DNA of 34,658 nt, taken from an uncultured Collinsella sp. Lineage in GTDB: Bacteria; Actinomycetota; Coriobacteriia; Coriobacteriales; Coriobacteriaceae. Positions 1-8,748 of this stretch are shown in pieces (position 1 is the first letter of the stretch; each line of letters begins with the position of its first letter). Under the pieces are notes generated by a model. The model was given only the letters and a program-made list of their open reading frames with translations. It did no database searches and was not told where the DNA came from. A program made the position numbers and the translations under genes. The stretch spans positions 1 to 34,658 of the forward strand of contig UQNB01000011.1 in the NCBI GenBank assembly GCA_900542235.1, given 5' to 3'.

Positions 1-59
1 TCCGTACATGTTCGGATGAATATGGGAAGTGTTCGGATGAGGTTGCTAATCAAGGAAAT

Positions 60-165
60 CGAGCGAAATGTCTCGTGTAGACCCGACATGCGGTTTCTGT
101 TATAAAGATGTCGGTACCCTCGAATAGAGGGGCCTCCAAGAGCCAGGGTCTTACCTCCGGCATTT
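60..165 (+). ncRNA. Candidate structured RNA next to a DUF3800 gene
   Basis: This gene-free stretch can form several nested helices on the plus strand: cgag (60-63) with ctcg (72-75); agaccc (79-84) with gggtct (146-151) as an outer stem; inside it gacat (85-89) with atgtc (108-112), and ccctc (117-121) with gaggg (127-131). A run of six T follows at 163-168. Eleven RNA motifs named DUF3800-I to XI are known to occur beside DUF3800 genes, and this block sits just past the end of one, pointing at it. The strand and the assignment are inferences; I cannot match it to a specific motif by eye. Confidence 0.3.
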
Positions 166-189
166 TTTATGCAATACGAGGCCTGCCCA

Positions 190-864
190 TTAGACGACAG
201 CCTTCTTTCTTATTTCTTTTAGTAAGCCTTTTTTAAACGCAGTACTACCACCAAAAAACTTCTGGTCAGTATTAGTCTGCTTATTCGCCTGATATTTCAG
301 ACTCGTGAACTCAATGGTACAGATATAGTCCGCAGCCTGAGCCAAATAGTAATCCGATGAAGTTGTCGGCTTATAGATAACTGCATTTTTAGCCAAAGCG
401 TAATCGATTGCCTTGTGAAGCGCACTCGAAACCGAACCCTGTCCTCCGTCGTAGTAAATCTTCACAGCATCAAACTGCTGAAACCAACTCAAATTATCGA
501 ATATGAAATCGATGATTTCACGCCGCATCGCATCAGCGATCTGTTTGAGAGTTCGATACCGATGCGTCTTGAATACAAACACCTTGTACGAGATGGGCAA
601 ATGTCGAAACATAACTCGAAATAGTGAAAACAGCCTTTTTCTCTCACTGATGTCCAAGTCCTTGAACTGATCTTTTCCATTCATGAGAGGAGAAGCATGG
701 AACGGAAGGAGCGGCAATCCGCTATCGGCTACCGCCCTTTCATATTTCTCTATTCCCTCAGCGATGGGAATATTTTGTTCATGAAAAACAAAGGCAACAA
801 GATAGTATTTTTCACGAAGATCATCGCTTCCAGATTCATCAATAAAGATACTCAGATCTCGCAT
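190..864 (-). CDS. DUF3800 domain protein
   Basis: A 224-residue protein with the family's N-terminal signature FIDESGS a few residues from the start and acidic residues further on (YYDGGQG; SSDYYLAQAADYICT), the pattern of the RNase H-like DUF3800 family. Its biochemical role is not established; members often lie in defence or mobile regions. I place the start at ATG 864, six bases after AAGGA; a TTG at 870 is in frame but too close to that site. Base composition is clearly more AT-rich than the BREX genes upstream, suggesting a separate acquisition. It follows the last BREX-operon gene in the same direction, but a terminator hairpin and two promoters lie between them, so it is probably its own transcription unit. 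The assignment to the family is fairly sure; the function is open. Confidence 0.85.
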   Translation of the reverse strand: MRDLSIFIDESGSDDLREKYYLVAFVFHEQNIPIAEGIEKYERAVADSGLPLLPFHASPLMNGKDQFKDLDISERKRLFSLFRVMFRHLPISYKVFVFKTHRYRTLKQIADAMRREIIDFIFDNLSWFQQFDAVKIYYDGGQGSVSSALHKAIDYALAKNAVIYKPTTSSDYYLAQAADYICTIEFTSLKYQANKQTNTDQKFFGGSTAFKKGLLKEIRKKAVV

Positions 865-875
865 GGGCAATCCTT

Positions 876-905
876 AATAAAAAAGCCGGGGAAAACGTCC
901 CCGGC
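876..905 (-). terminator. Intrinsic terminator ahead of the DUF3800 gene
   Basis: An 8-bp perfect stem (gccgggga 885-892 with tccccggc 898-905), loop aaacg, followed on the minus strand by TTTTTTATTA. It lies only about 12 bases upstream of the DUF3800 start. It could end the BREX transcript, act as an attenuator in the DUF3800 leader, or end a short RNA starting near 969. Confidence 0.75.
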
Positions 906-917
906 ACTTGGAAGCCC

Positions 918-929
918 TCTCTTAAGAGA
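918..929. promoter_or_regulatory. 12-bp palindrome, possible operator
   Basis: TCTCTTAAGAGA is a perfect palindrome lying just after the start point predicted for the promoter at 941-970. The position suits a repressor site controlling the DUF3800 gene. No regulator is identified. Confidence 0.3.
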
Positions 930-940
930 TGACCACCTAA

Positions 941-1004
941 TTTATACCATGAAGCTGGGCGTATATTCAAGCATGAGTATAAAATACAAACATATGTTCG
1001 TCAA
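941..1004 (-). promoter_or_regulatory. Tandem promoters for the DUF3800 gene
   Basis: On the minus strand, TTGACG (999-1004), a 17-base spacer and TATACT (976-981) make a near-consensus promoter with a start point near 969. Inside its spacer is the palindrome AACATATGTT (989-998). A second, weaker set is TTGAAT (965-970), 18 bases, TATAAA (941-946). Both lie between the end of the 65-codon gene and the terminator hairpin, so transcripts must pass the hairpin to reach the DUF3800 gene. Confidence 0.5.
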
Positions 1005-1019
1005 TAGCAAAGGTGGCCA

Positions 1020-1217
1020 TCATTCAGCGTCGTCGTCGGCAGCAAAGTCGCGGAGATCGAGGCCTTCGCGCTCGGCTCGTGCCAGCAGCTCTTGGGGCGA
1101 CTCATCCTCGATATCCACTACGTCGAGCATAGCGGCCGGAAAGCCCACGCCGGTTGCACTCCCAACACGGTCAAGCAGACTCTCGCGCAGCTGGTCAGCA
1201 TCAATGTCGATCTTCAT
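1020..1217 (-). CDS. Small acidic protein, last gene of the BREX operon
   Basis: A 65-residue, strongly acidic protein ending in a run of Asp, Ala and Glu. I recognise no domain. The start is well supported: ATG 1217 lies eight bases after AGGAGG. The preceding gene stops 28 bases upstream, and the base composition matches the BREX genes, so it is very probably co-transcribed with them. A predicted helical middle segment (SPQELLARAEREGLDLRDF) and the charge would suit a small partner protein or inhibitor of the neighbouring 454-residue protein, but this is only inference. Confidence 0.7.
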   Translation of the reverse strand: MKIDIDADQLRESLLDRVGSATGVGFPAAMLDVVDIEDESPQELLARAEREGLDLRDFAADDDAE

Positions 1218-1244
1218 GGTGAAACCTCCTATCAGGCCAGGCCC

Positions 1245-2609
1245 TTACTCGTCAGCGCCGAGCGCATCCACGGCAGCGACAAAAGCCGCAACCTGCTTGT
1301 CGTCCATCTGCACCGCCAAGTGCCCCGCCGGCTCGTCATAGGCAAACTGCACCTTATCGATAAAGCAATCCCAAGCGCGCTCATCCACGCGCACAGCGGC
1401 CTCGCAATACTGGCTGAGCTTTTTGAGTCCATACCAAAACGCATTCACATGGCGCGCGGGATACTCGTCCAGCACGCCATCGTAGCGACGCCCGTTAAAC
1501 TCGCGCATGCGCGCCACGGCAACCTCGAGCGTGTCGCCGCCATCAGCCGAAGTCTCATCCACCAGCTCGGGAATCGCGACCTCACGCCGAACATCGTGCC
1601 TGGTAGCGCCGTCGTACTCGCCCACCAACACGTCTTCGTCAAGCCGAGAACCGTAGTCGAAATAACTACTGCCCTGGCAAATGCCGTGCGGGGAGCCCGT
1701 GCCAAACGCACAGAACAACCCGCCGTCGGCAACAACGCGACGGTAGGTCTCAAACGACTTCTTAACCTGAACGAGCAACTCGGAAAGCAAACCGGCATCG
1801 CATGTCGCCTTGCACGCAACGCAAACAGGCTCCGGCAACGACTCCGGATCCACCGTACTCCCCGCGACGCGGGCGGCACGCTCGGCCCGATACGCCTGTG
1901 CCGCCAAGCGCGCTCGCTGCGCAGCGCCGCGCACGTTCGTAAGTTCACGCTCCAACGCCACGTCACCAGCTACATCGCCAGCCAAATCGCCCGTAAAACC
2001 GTCAGCGCCCTGCGATCCCGTCGCACTCAGCTCAGATTCAAACGTCGCTGCAATCATGCCCGCAAGGTCCGTCGCATCGGCGGCACAACGCAGCTGCTCC
2101 AGCTGCGTACACAGCAGGTCGGCATCCAAAGGCACGGCATCCACAACGCGCAAGTCACTCAGGCGTGCCACGTCCTGCAGCACCATAGCCCCCGCAGCAT
2201 CGTACGCCGCGCGCACCTTTTCCGCTGTATTCGCACGCAGCTTTACCTCGATAAACGAAAGCGTCTGTTCCAGGCGCGTCAGCAACTCGGCCTTGTCCTC
2301 CATGCGCAAAAAGGCAGCATGGCGGCGCTCCATCCGCAGCGGTCCAACAATGCCCGCCTGCTTGCGAGCGCGTGCAAGCGCAGCGCTCTCAACACGGCGA
2401 ACATACCCGTCAACAGCCCGCACGGCAGACTCGCGCGCAGCGCGCTCAGCAGCCTCGACGCCCCTAAGCACACCCAGTAGCTCGCGAGAGCGCGCCTTGC
2501 GCACCAGCTCCCCGCGATCGTACTGCTCAAGCGCCGTCTGACGCTTGGCCACCGACTCAAAGCCAAACAGCTCGTCGAGCAGCTCACCAACAGAACGTTC
2601 TTCCGCCAT
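1245..2609 (-). CDS. Unknown BREX-linked protein, 454 residues
   Basis: No family recognised. The N-terminal half is rich in Ala, Arg and Glu and looks like long helices, possibly coiled coil. A short acidic Gly-Asp-Ala repeat (GDLAGDVAGDVA) follows. Then a cysteine cluster, PVCVACKATC (C-x2-C-x3-C), opens a more globular C-terminal half with GTGSPHGICQGSSYFDYG and a Trp/Tyr-rich block (HVNAFWYGLKKLSQYC). The cysteines could bind metal. ATG 2609 has GAGGAGG seven bases upstream. It begins about 90 bases after the end of brxL and is followed at once by the 65-codon gene, so it appears to be a BREX-operon accessory gene. It is not one of the standard brx/pgl proteins I know (no helicase, ATPase, methylase or HTH motif seen). 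Confidence 0.75.
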   Translation of the reverse strand: MAEERSVGELLDELFGFESVAKRQTALEQYDRGELVRKARSRELLGVLRGVEAAERAARESAVRAVDGYVRRVESAALARARKQAGIVGPLRMERRHAAFLRMEDKAELLTRLEQTLSFIEVKLRANTAEKVRAAYDAAGAMVLQDVARLSDLRVVDAVPLDADLLCTQLEQLRCAADATDLAGMIAATFESELSATGSQGADGFTGDLAGDVAGDVALERELTNVRGAAQRARLAAQAYRAERAARVAGSTVDPESLPEPVCVACKATCDAGLLSELLVQVKKSFETYRRVVADGGLFCAFGTGSPHGICQGSSYFDYGSRLDEDVLVGEYDGATRHDVRREVAIPELVDETSADGGDTLEVAVARMREFNGRRYDGVLDEYPARHVNAFWYGLKKLSQYCEAAVRVDERAWDCFIDKVQFAYDEPAGHLAVQMDDKQVAAFVAAVDALGADE

Positions 2610-2702
2610 GGCAAGGCCTCCTCACGCGCAGCGCGCCACCATGCTCGCGGGCTCACGTGCGCATCAAACGCCTCGCGCACGCAAGCCCGCACGCTCGCAC
2701 CC

Positions 2703-5036
2703 CTACAGATCCAGCGCCTTCTTCGCAGCATCGACCGGGTCGCCATCCATGTAGAACACCGGGCTCAACCCCGAGATAATCTCGGAGGAAACGCTCTGCA
2801 GGCCTGCGATGGCGCTCAGCGGCAATATCACGCGCTTGGCGCCGGCGTTTTTGGCCACGCGCATAATGTCCTCGAGCCCGCGGATCTCGTCCATAGAACC
2901 CGACATGCGCAAGATTCCAGGAATCGCCAGCGCGGGCATCACCGGGCGGTTGCAGGCCGCGGAGCACAGGCCCACAAACTCGGCAAGCGAAACTTCCTCG
3001 GACAGGCCCTTGCTCTGCAAGTCGTTGTAGAACAGCAGGTAGTCCTTGGAGCCAATGTGCATGCCCGGCGCTACGCGGTTCGCCAGGTTCACAAAGTTGT
3101 CGAACGCCGCCTCCAGCGTATCGCGCACCGGCTTGTTAAAGGCCACGCCCTCGTGCTTAAACTTGCACTCGCCGGCGACGGCTTTGTTCTCCAGCTTGTA
3201 CACGGCAACCTCGCCGCCCTGCGACCTGCCCACGCCAAACACGTGACCGGACAGCAGCGGCCCGTCGGGAATCAGCGTGTCCTCGCTCTGCTCGGGCACG
3301 CGCACCACATGCACGTCCTGCGGGTTGTCGGCATCCATATAGCCCAGGTTGACGTCGATAAACTCGACGCCCGCCATAATCTTGAGCTGCTCCTTTACGC
3401 GGCGACGGCCCTCGATGGCGTAGTCCAGCAGCCAGCGCACGTCGTCCTTGTCCATGGCCTCATCGGGGAACAGCAGCTTGGCCAGGCCGCTAAAGGTCTT
3501 GCGCACGGCGATTTCATCGCGCTTGTTAAAGTCGCTGTTAAAGCGGAAGTAACGGTCGATATGGTGCGTAAAGTCCTTGCGGCGCATCTCCTTGCAAAAC
3601 TCCGACAGGCAGTCGGTGATCAGGCCATAATGCCCGGTCAGCAGGCTCGAGCGCATCTTGGGAATCTCCCAGCCCGGCAGGTAATAGTGGATGCGGTCAA
3701 AGAAAGCCGAATCGTTGTTAAACTCCGGCGGGAACGGATCAAACAGGTGCGTGGTCTTAAGGACGTTTTGCACGGTATCGTTGATGTTGCCCTCAAAGAC
3801 CATGGAGGCATCGGCGTTGATCTGGTCGCGGCCGCGTGCGTAACTGCCACTCGCCATGTAGTCCTTCATGATCTGCACGGCGTTGGTGTCCTTAAACCGC
3901 ATGCCGGCGACCTCGTCAAACGTCACACAGTCCCAGTGTCCCACCAGGCCCACGCGGTCGGCGCGCATAGAGTTCATACGGCCGAATAGGTTGGCCGTGG
4001 TGGTCTGGCCGCCCGAAAGCAAAATGGCGTAGGGCGAGACCTCTTTGTAGATATGGCTCTTACCGGTACCGCGGGGACCCAGCTCGCACAGGTTGTAGTT
4101 GCGCTCGATGAGCGGCACCATACGCTCGATAAAGTGCAGGCGCTCTTTCTCGGAAAGCTCGCTGGGCTCATAGCCGGCAGAGCGCAACAACATGTTGAGC
4201 CACTCGTCGCGCGAGAAATACTGGCGCTCTTCGACCATGGCATCCAGGTCCAGGTTGGGCATCTGGATGGGCGTGAGCGACGCCACGCTAAACGGAGAGT
4301 CCTCGGGCCCACGCTTCTTACGCTTGGCCTTGGCGCGGCGCGGCGCATCGTCGCCAAAGACCTCCATGCCAAACTCGTCTTCCTCATCCAAGGGGTGACG
4401 ATACTCGATGCTCATAATGCACCAAATACCACCCTGCAGAATCTTGGAATAGTCGCGCACGTACTCGGCCGGCATCACAAAAGGCTCGATGGTCAGATTG
4501 GCAAACGATGCCACGTAGATGTCTTTGTACTCGTCGAGCTTGGCCGTCACCTTGTCGATGATGGTAAAACGGCCCAGCTCACGGATCTTGGACTTAATGC
4601 GCTCGGACTCGTCGGGACGCACGTAGTTATCGGTGAGAATCCTGCGGATGCGATCCAGGCCCTCTGCCACGGCTTCCTCGTCATCGGTCGAGCAGTACAT
4701 GCCCAGCAGATACTCCAACACAAAGGTGGGCACGTTGGCACCGCGCTTCATAAAGGCCGTCAGGTCCTTGCGCACGATCTTGCCGCCAAAGTGCTCGAGC
4801 AGCTTACCGTCCAGCCCGTCCATGTCGTAGCCCTCATCCTCGGGAGCCTCGGCCGCAGCCTGGTCATAGCCATCGGTCGAGGATTCACCCTCGGCGGGCG
4901 CGGCAGCTTCAACGGGCGCGGCAGTCTCAGCCTCCGCAGCAGGCACGGCCACCCCTGCAGGCACCGCAGCCTGCTCGGGCACATCCGCATCAATCGAGGA
5001 GACTTCCCACAGATCGTCGTCATGGCTATCAAACAT
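2703..5036 (-). CDS. brxL: BrxL, Lon-like AAA+ protein of BREX
   Basis: BrxL combines an AAA+ ATPase with a Lon-like C-terminal domain and is a core effector of type 1 BREX. Walker A GPRGTGKSH is near residue 325 and the Walker B-like VTFDEVAG near 370. The Lon-like end carries the family blocks LSEEVSLAEFVGLCSAA and AGAKRVILPLSA. The protein is 777 residues against roughly 680 for many homologues. The extra length is an N-terminal stretch (about residues 10-75) very rich in Ala, Pro and Glu, likely disordered. I choose ATG 5036, eight bases after AGGAG; the GTG at 5045 lies on top of that site. The ribosome site overlaps the pglZ stop codon (TAGGAG), so the two genes are translationally coupled. 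Confidence 0.93.
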   Translation of the reverse strand: MFDSHDDDLWEVSSIDADVPEQAAVPAGVAVPAAEAETAAPVEAAAPAEGESSTDGYDQAAAEAPEDEGYDMDGLDGKLLEHFGGKIVRKDLTAFMKRGANVPTFVLEYLLGMYCSTDDEEAVAEGLDRIRRILTDNYVRPDESERIKSKIRELGRFTIIDKVTAKLDEYKDIYVASFANLTIEPFVMPAEYVRDYSKILQGGIWCIMSIEYRHPLDEEDEFGMEVFGDDAPRRAKAKRKKRGPEDSPFSVASLTPIQMPNLDLDAMVEERQYFSRDEWLNMLLRSAGYEPSELSEKERLHFIERMVPLIERNYNLCELGPRGTGKSHIYKEVSPYAILLSGGQTTTANLFGRMNSMRADRVGLVGHWDCVTFDEVAGMRFKDTNAVQIMKDYMASGSYARGRDQINADASMVFEGNINDTVQNVLKTTHLFDPFPPEFNNDSAFFDRIHYYLPGWEIPKMRSSLLTGHYGLITDCLSEFCKEMRRKDFTHHIDRYFRFNSDFNKRDEIAVRKTFSGLAKLLFPDEAMDKDDVRWLLDYAIEGRRRVKEQLKIMAGVEFIDVNLGYMDADNPQDVHVVRVPEQSEDTLIPDGPLLSGHVFGVGRSQGGEVAVYKLENKAVAGECKFKHEGVAFNKPVRDTLEAAFDNFVNLANRVAPGMHIGSKDYLLFYNDLQSKGLSEEVSLAEFVGLCSAACNRPVMPALAIPGILRMSGSMDEIRGLEDIMRVAKNAGAKRVILPLSAIAGLQSVSSEIISGLSPVFYMDGDPVDAAKKALDL

Positions 5037-5047
5037 AGGGCACACTC

Positions 5048-7756
5048 CTAAAAACCAAAATCAGCAACGGGGGCAAATGAAACAGCGATGGTGTACGTCT
5101 CGCGCCAAACGATCTTGCCCGTCTCGCGCTCGCGGCAGACCAGATAGTACGGACCCTTGGCCGAGAATCCATCCGCTGCATGCAACGCAAACTTGGCATG
5201 CACCACGCGCTCCTGCGAGTTAACAGAAGTCTTGTTGGCATGCGCCTTGACCGTATTGCTCACCTCGTTGCCGCTTGCATCGGTAAACACCAGCTCGTAC
5301 TCGCACGGCAAGACCTTGCCTTGGGCGGGTTCTTCCTGGATCAAGTTGACCGAGAAGAGCGAGTTGGTCACTCGACGCCCCTCGCTCAGTACGCGCAGCG
5401 TCGCCGCGCGCGTATCGACAAAGTCCTTGGAACCCGAGCGCGCACGCCAAAATCCGATAACGGGCACGCAAAGCTCCTGCAAGCTCATGCCGCCGTGGAC
5501 GTAGTTGTTAGTACCGCCGGGACGCTTAAAGTGCACGTTCTCGCGCGGGGCAAACCCCTCAAAGCCGGCACCCAAACGTCCCATGTCAACATTAACAAAC
5601 ACCCCGCGCGCGTCGTCCGAAAGCTTAGCCACGGCCTCGTTGGGCACCACCAGATGACGCTTACCGTGCATGACGGGAGCGTCAAGGAAGGGAAGGTCTG
5701 GCTTGCCGAGCATCTGGCACTCGTTGAGCTCCCGACGCGTGTAGATAAAGCCGTGATCCGCCGTTATAACAACACGCGCGCCCGGGGCGTCGGTGCACAC
5801 GCGGCGCGCCAACGCGGCAAGTTCCTCCACGGTGTCCGCGCAGGCATCGAAAACGTCATCCTGCGTAGCGGCCTTCTCGCCCGTGGCATCGATCTTGTTG
5901 TGGAAGAGATAGACGAGCCTAGAGTCCTTGAGCAGCGCTTTGCGCTCGGTTCCCGCCATGTTGAGGTATGCGCTCTGGCGCAAGGCACGGCCCGTAGACT
6001 CAACGTGGGCAAGCACTGCCTCGCGCTGCGGAGTCGTCGCAGTGGGCATGCCGTCAGCCAGCACAAACGAGCCATCCGCTGCAAGTTCAAGCGCCTGGTG
6101 CGGCAGCAGCGCGGGCATACCCACCTCGGTAATGGAGGGAAAGACCGCCTGCATGCTAGAGACCTTGACGTTACCGCCGCGCTCGCGCTCGAGCAGCGCC
6201 GCGACGTCGCGGGCCACCTCATAGCGCAGCGCGTCGCTCACGATAACGACCGTCGTTTTGGCAGAGCCCACAAAGGCGGGCAGCACGTGCCAGTAGAACT
6301 CATCCTGTCGTTCGGGCCCCTCGATGTAGCCGCAATCGGCCCACTCCCCTTGCGCAGCCGATGCCCAGCATGCATTGGCATCGGCCAAGAACCAGTTACT
6401 GTAGAGATTCTCCGCCCAGTCCACTACGGCTCGGGCAGGTTCCTCGAGCACATCGCACTCGATGGAGCGTGCCCGCAAATACGCGGTGCACATATGGCGA
6501 TAGGCAGCGTCCATGACATACCAATCGGACGTGTAGGCATCCCACACCTGCTGGGGCTGCGCCAGATGGAACCCGCCCGCGTGCACCTGCCTAAACGCGC
6601 ACATATCGGCCACGGCGACAAGCAGGTCAAAGTAGCTCTCAACACGGTGGTACCAGCTCAGGTCGCAGCGACGCGCCGCAAAGGTGCGCGCGTCCTCAAC
6701 ACGGTCCGCGCCCTGAGCAAACGAGCAGAACAGCTGCGCGAGCACAGCCTCGTTGACGCACGGGAACACATCAAGCGAGGCCAGCACATCGATCGGCAAG
6801 GCCTCAAACCGTGCAAAGAGCCCGCGAGCATCCTCTACCAAACGGCAGATCTCAAATAGGTCCTCGCTCGAAGCCTGAGCATCGGCAGCCTGGTCCCACG
6901 TACGCACTGCCTCAAGACAATAGGGACCATAGGCAGGAGCCACAAAACGCTCGAGTCCCTTGAGCGCTCCCTCGGGAATCGCTGTGGATGCCGCCGTAAG
7001 GAACACGTGGGATGCCAGTGCAAGCAGCGAATCACGCTCATACAGCGGCCCCTCAAACCCATAGCAACGTACAATGAAGGCGGAGAGGACATGGTGCACG
7101 CAGTACTTGTCCGCCAACTCGGCCAGTGCCTCGGGGCCCTCGTGCAGCAGCGTGGTCATACAGCCACGCAGTACAAACGCGGGCTGCGCGTCCCCAACCT
7201 CTTTACCACCAAAAATCACCGTAAGGATGCCGAGTTCGATATCGGATGCGCACGAGGCATGCGGAACACACGCGGCAAACTTAGCGCAGCGGGTCTTGGC
7301 ATCAAAGAACGTCTTGTGCTCGCGCAGACTCTCGCGCACGGCGTCGATATTCTCGATTCCCAGCTGATCGGCCAAAAGCGAAAGATAGTCAGCCTGGAAC
7401 TGATCGGCATACAGTTCAACATCGGCAAGCCAATCGCCCTCAAGCCTGCCGCGCGGGCAACGACGATACAGCAAGATATCGTTCGTAAGGTCATCGCGGT
7501 TGATGAGCTTCTTGACGGCAAACATGCAGCCCTCGCAAGCCTCAACAAACCGCACCGGGCGCTCAAAGTCACCGTGAGCGGGCATAACGCCGTCATCGGC
7601 CCCCGCGCCGTCGAAACCCTCGGCAGCCAATCGCTCAAACTCAGAAGCAAACTCGCCGTCCGCATCGCGCCAAATCACCACACGGCGCAGCATACATGCG
7701 GTCAACGGCTGCAAAAACCGCAGCTTGAGCTGTTCTTCTACATCGATCTTGGGCAT
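5048..7756 (-). CDS. pglZ: PglZ, alkaline-phosphatase-superfamily BREX protein
   Basis: A 902-residue PglZ, the most conserved marker of BREX. The alkaline-phosphatase-like core is visible from about residue 500: VVIVSDALRYEVARD (metal-binding Asp region) and ITADHGFIYTRRE near 665, the classic DHG metal motif. The N-terminal part (DADGEF near residue 32, then helical sequence) and the C-terminal beta-rich part match the full-length type 1 form. ATG 7756 lies five bases after AAGGA. The gene starts 23 bases after the end of the separated PglX C-terminal gene and is coupled to brxL. Activity of PglZ within BREX is not fully defined; metal-dependent phosphodiesterase or nuclease activity has been proposed for the family. 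Confidence 0.95.
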   Translation of the reverse strand: MPKIDVEEQLKLRFLQPLTACMLRRVVIWRDADGEFASEFERLAAEGFDGAGADDGVMPAHGDFERPVRFVEACEGCMFAVKKLINRDDLTNDILLYRRCPRGRLEGDWLADVELYADQFQADYLSLLADQLGIENIDAVRESLREHKTFFDAKTRCAKFAACVPHASCASDIELGILTVIFGGKEVGDAQPAFVLRGCMTTLLHEGPEALAELADKYCVHHVLSAFIVRCYGFEGPLYERDSLLALASHVFLTAASTAIPEGALKGLERFVAPAYGPYCLEAVRTWDQAADAQASSEDLFEICRLVEDARGLFARFEALPIDVLASLDVFPCVNEAVLAQLFCSFAQGADRVEDARTFAARRCDLSWYHRVESYFDLLVAVADMCAFRQVHAGGFHLAQPQQVWDAYTSDWYVMDAAYRHMCTAYLRARSIECDVLEEPARAVVDWAENLYSNWFLADANACWASAAQGEWADCGYIEGPERQDEFYWHVLPAFVGSAKTTVVIVSDALRYEVARDVAALLERERGGNVKVSSMQAVFPSITEVGMPALLPHQALELAADGSFVLADGMPTATTPQREAVLAHVESTGRALRQSAYLNMAGTERKALLKDSRLVYLFHNKIDATGEKAATQDDVFDACADTVEELAALARRVCTDAPGARVVITADHGFIYTRRELNECQMLGKPDLPFLDAPVMHGKRHLVVPNEAVAKLSDDARGVFVNVDMGRLGAGFEGFAPRENVHFKRPGGTNNYVHGGMSLQELCVPVIGFWRARSGSKDFVDTRAATLRVLSEGRRVTNSLFSVNLIQEEPAQGKVLPCEYELVFTDASGNEVSNTVKAHANKTSVNSQERVVHAKFALHAADGFSAKGPYYLVCRERETGKIVWRETYTIAVSFAPVADFGF

Positions 7757-7779
7757 GAATATCCTTACCGTATCTGCAG

Positions 7780-8748
7780 TTATTTAATCTTCGCCAGCAC
7801 ATCCTGAAACTTGGCGTAGTTGACCTTAACGCCGTCATCCAGGTCGATCTTAATCAACTGGTCTGCCAAGTGGTGCAGCTTCTCCTCGTAGCCAATGGTC
7901 TCTTTAAGCTGGTCATTGAGCTTTTTGACGCGCTTATCCAAGCGCACGCGCTCGCCGCGCTCGGCACTGGCAAGGGTATCGTTGGCATAGCCGATCTGCG
8001 AGCGATAGCGCTCCTGCTGCTCATGCACATAGTCGGTGCGGATGCGAGCCAACAGGTCGGGCTGATAGCGATGCATATAAACAAGGCACTTAAAGCCGTT
8101 CTTCTTGCCGCTGTCGAACAGCCAGTAGATGGGGCGCTTCTTATAGGTCTGGCAGTGGTCCTTAAAGAAGTCCTTCAAAAAGTAGGTGCGGATGACCTCG
8201 CGCGAGGCACCCTTACCGCCGAGTGCCTCGGCAATAAAGGCCAGGTTCTGCTCGAGCGTCTCCTCGCCATACACAGTGCGCACAAAGTCGATAAAGTAAC
8301 GCACGATGTCGTCATCAAAGTACTCGTCGTCGGTAATCGGCAGCACGTTGTCGCTATCGGGCATAAAGGCCACATGCGCCGGGTCGGGCATCTTGGCCAG
8401 ATAGTCGCCGACCGTGGCGCCCTGATCGGCCAGGACCAGCCCATCCACATCCAGGGAATAGCGGCCAAACATGCAGCCCACGGCATAGCTTATGAGCGAG
8501 GTGATCTCGTCGCGCTTGGTGCGCACATACTTGTTGCCCTTGTAGCTCTCGGGAATCTCGTCGGCGGTGTCGAAGATGCGCGCCACCGACACGTACTTGT
8601 CCTCGACCTCGATGGGCACCTCCCCCTCCATGTTGTAGATCTTGGCAAAGATTCGGTTGAGCTCTTCCTCGTTAGCGCGAAGCTGCTCAAAGCGAGCATT
8701 GACCTCGGCCTTGCGAGCCTCGTATTTATTGGCCAAAAGCGTTGCCAT
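7780..8748 (-). CDS. pglX: PglX C-terminal domain as a separate gene
   Basis: This 322-residue protein is the C-terminal domain of BREX PglX, not a full methylase. It has the blocks normally found at the end of PglX in the right order: ANEEELNRIFAKIY, TSLISYAVGCMFGRYSLD, MPDSDNVLPITDDEYFDDD, CQTYKKRPIYWLFDSGK, CLVYMHRYQPDLL and IDLDDGVKVNYAKF. The catalytic methylase part is the 820-codon gene at 9909-12371, about 1.2 kb upstream. ATG 8748 has GGAAGG seven bases upstream; an ATG at 8769 is also in frame but lacks a good site. Sequence before ANEEE (ANKYEARKAEVNARFEQLR) corresponds to the linker of intact PglX, so nothing essential seems lost. A functional split enzyme is more likely than decay, because both halves keep their own translation signals. 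Confidence 0.88.
   Translation of the reverse strand: MATLLANKYEARKAEVNARFEQLRANEEELNRIFAKIYNMEGEVPIEVEDKYVSVARIFDTADEIPESYKGNKYVRTKRDEITSLISYAVGCMFGRYSLDVDGLVLADQGATVGDYLAKMPDPAHVAFMPDSDNVLPITDDEYFDDDIVRYFIDFVRTVYGEETLEQNLAFIAEALGGKGASREVIRTYFLKDFFKDHCQTYKKRPIYWLFDSGKKNGFKCLVYMHRYQPDLLARIRTDYVHEQQERYRSQIGYANDTLASAERGERVRLDKRVKKLNDQLKETIGYEEKLHHLADQLIKIDLDDGVKVNYAKFQDVLAKIK

Noticed and set aside
9..40. Direct repeat TGTTCGGATGA (9-19 and 30-40)
   Set aside because: Only two copies at the window edge; not enough for a CRISPR, iteron or attachment site.
1092..2541. Long plus-strand frames opposite the 454-codon BREX-linked gene
   Set aside because: Arg/Ser-rich shadow frames without ribosome sites; the minus-strand gene has a strong site and normal composition.
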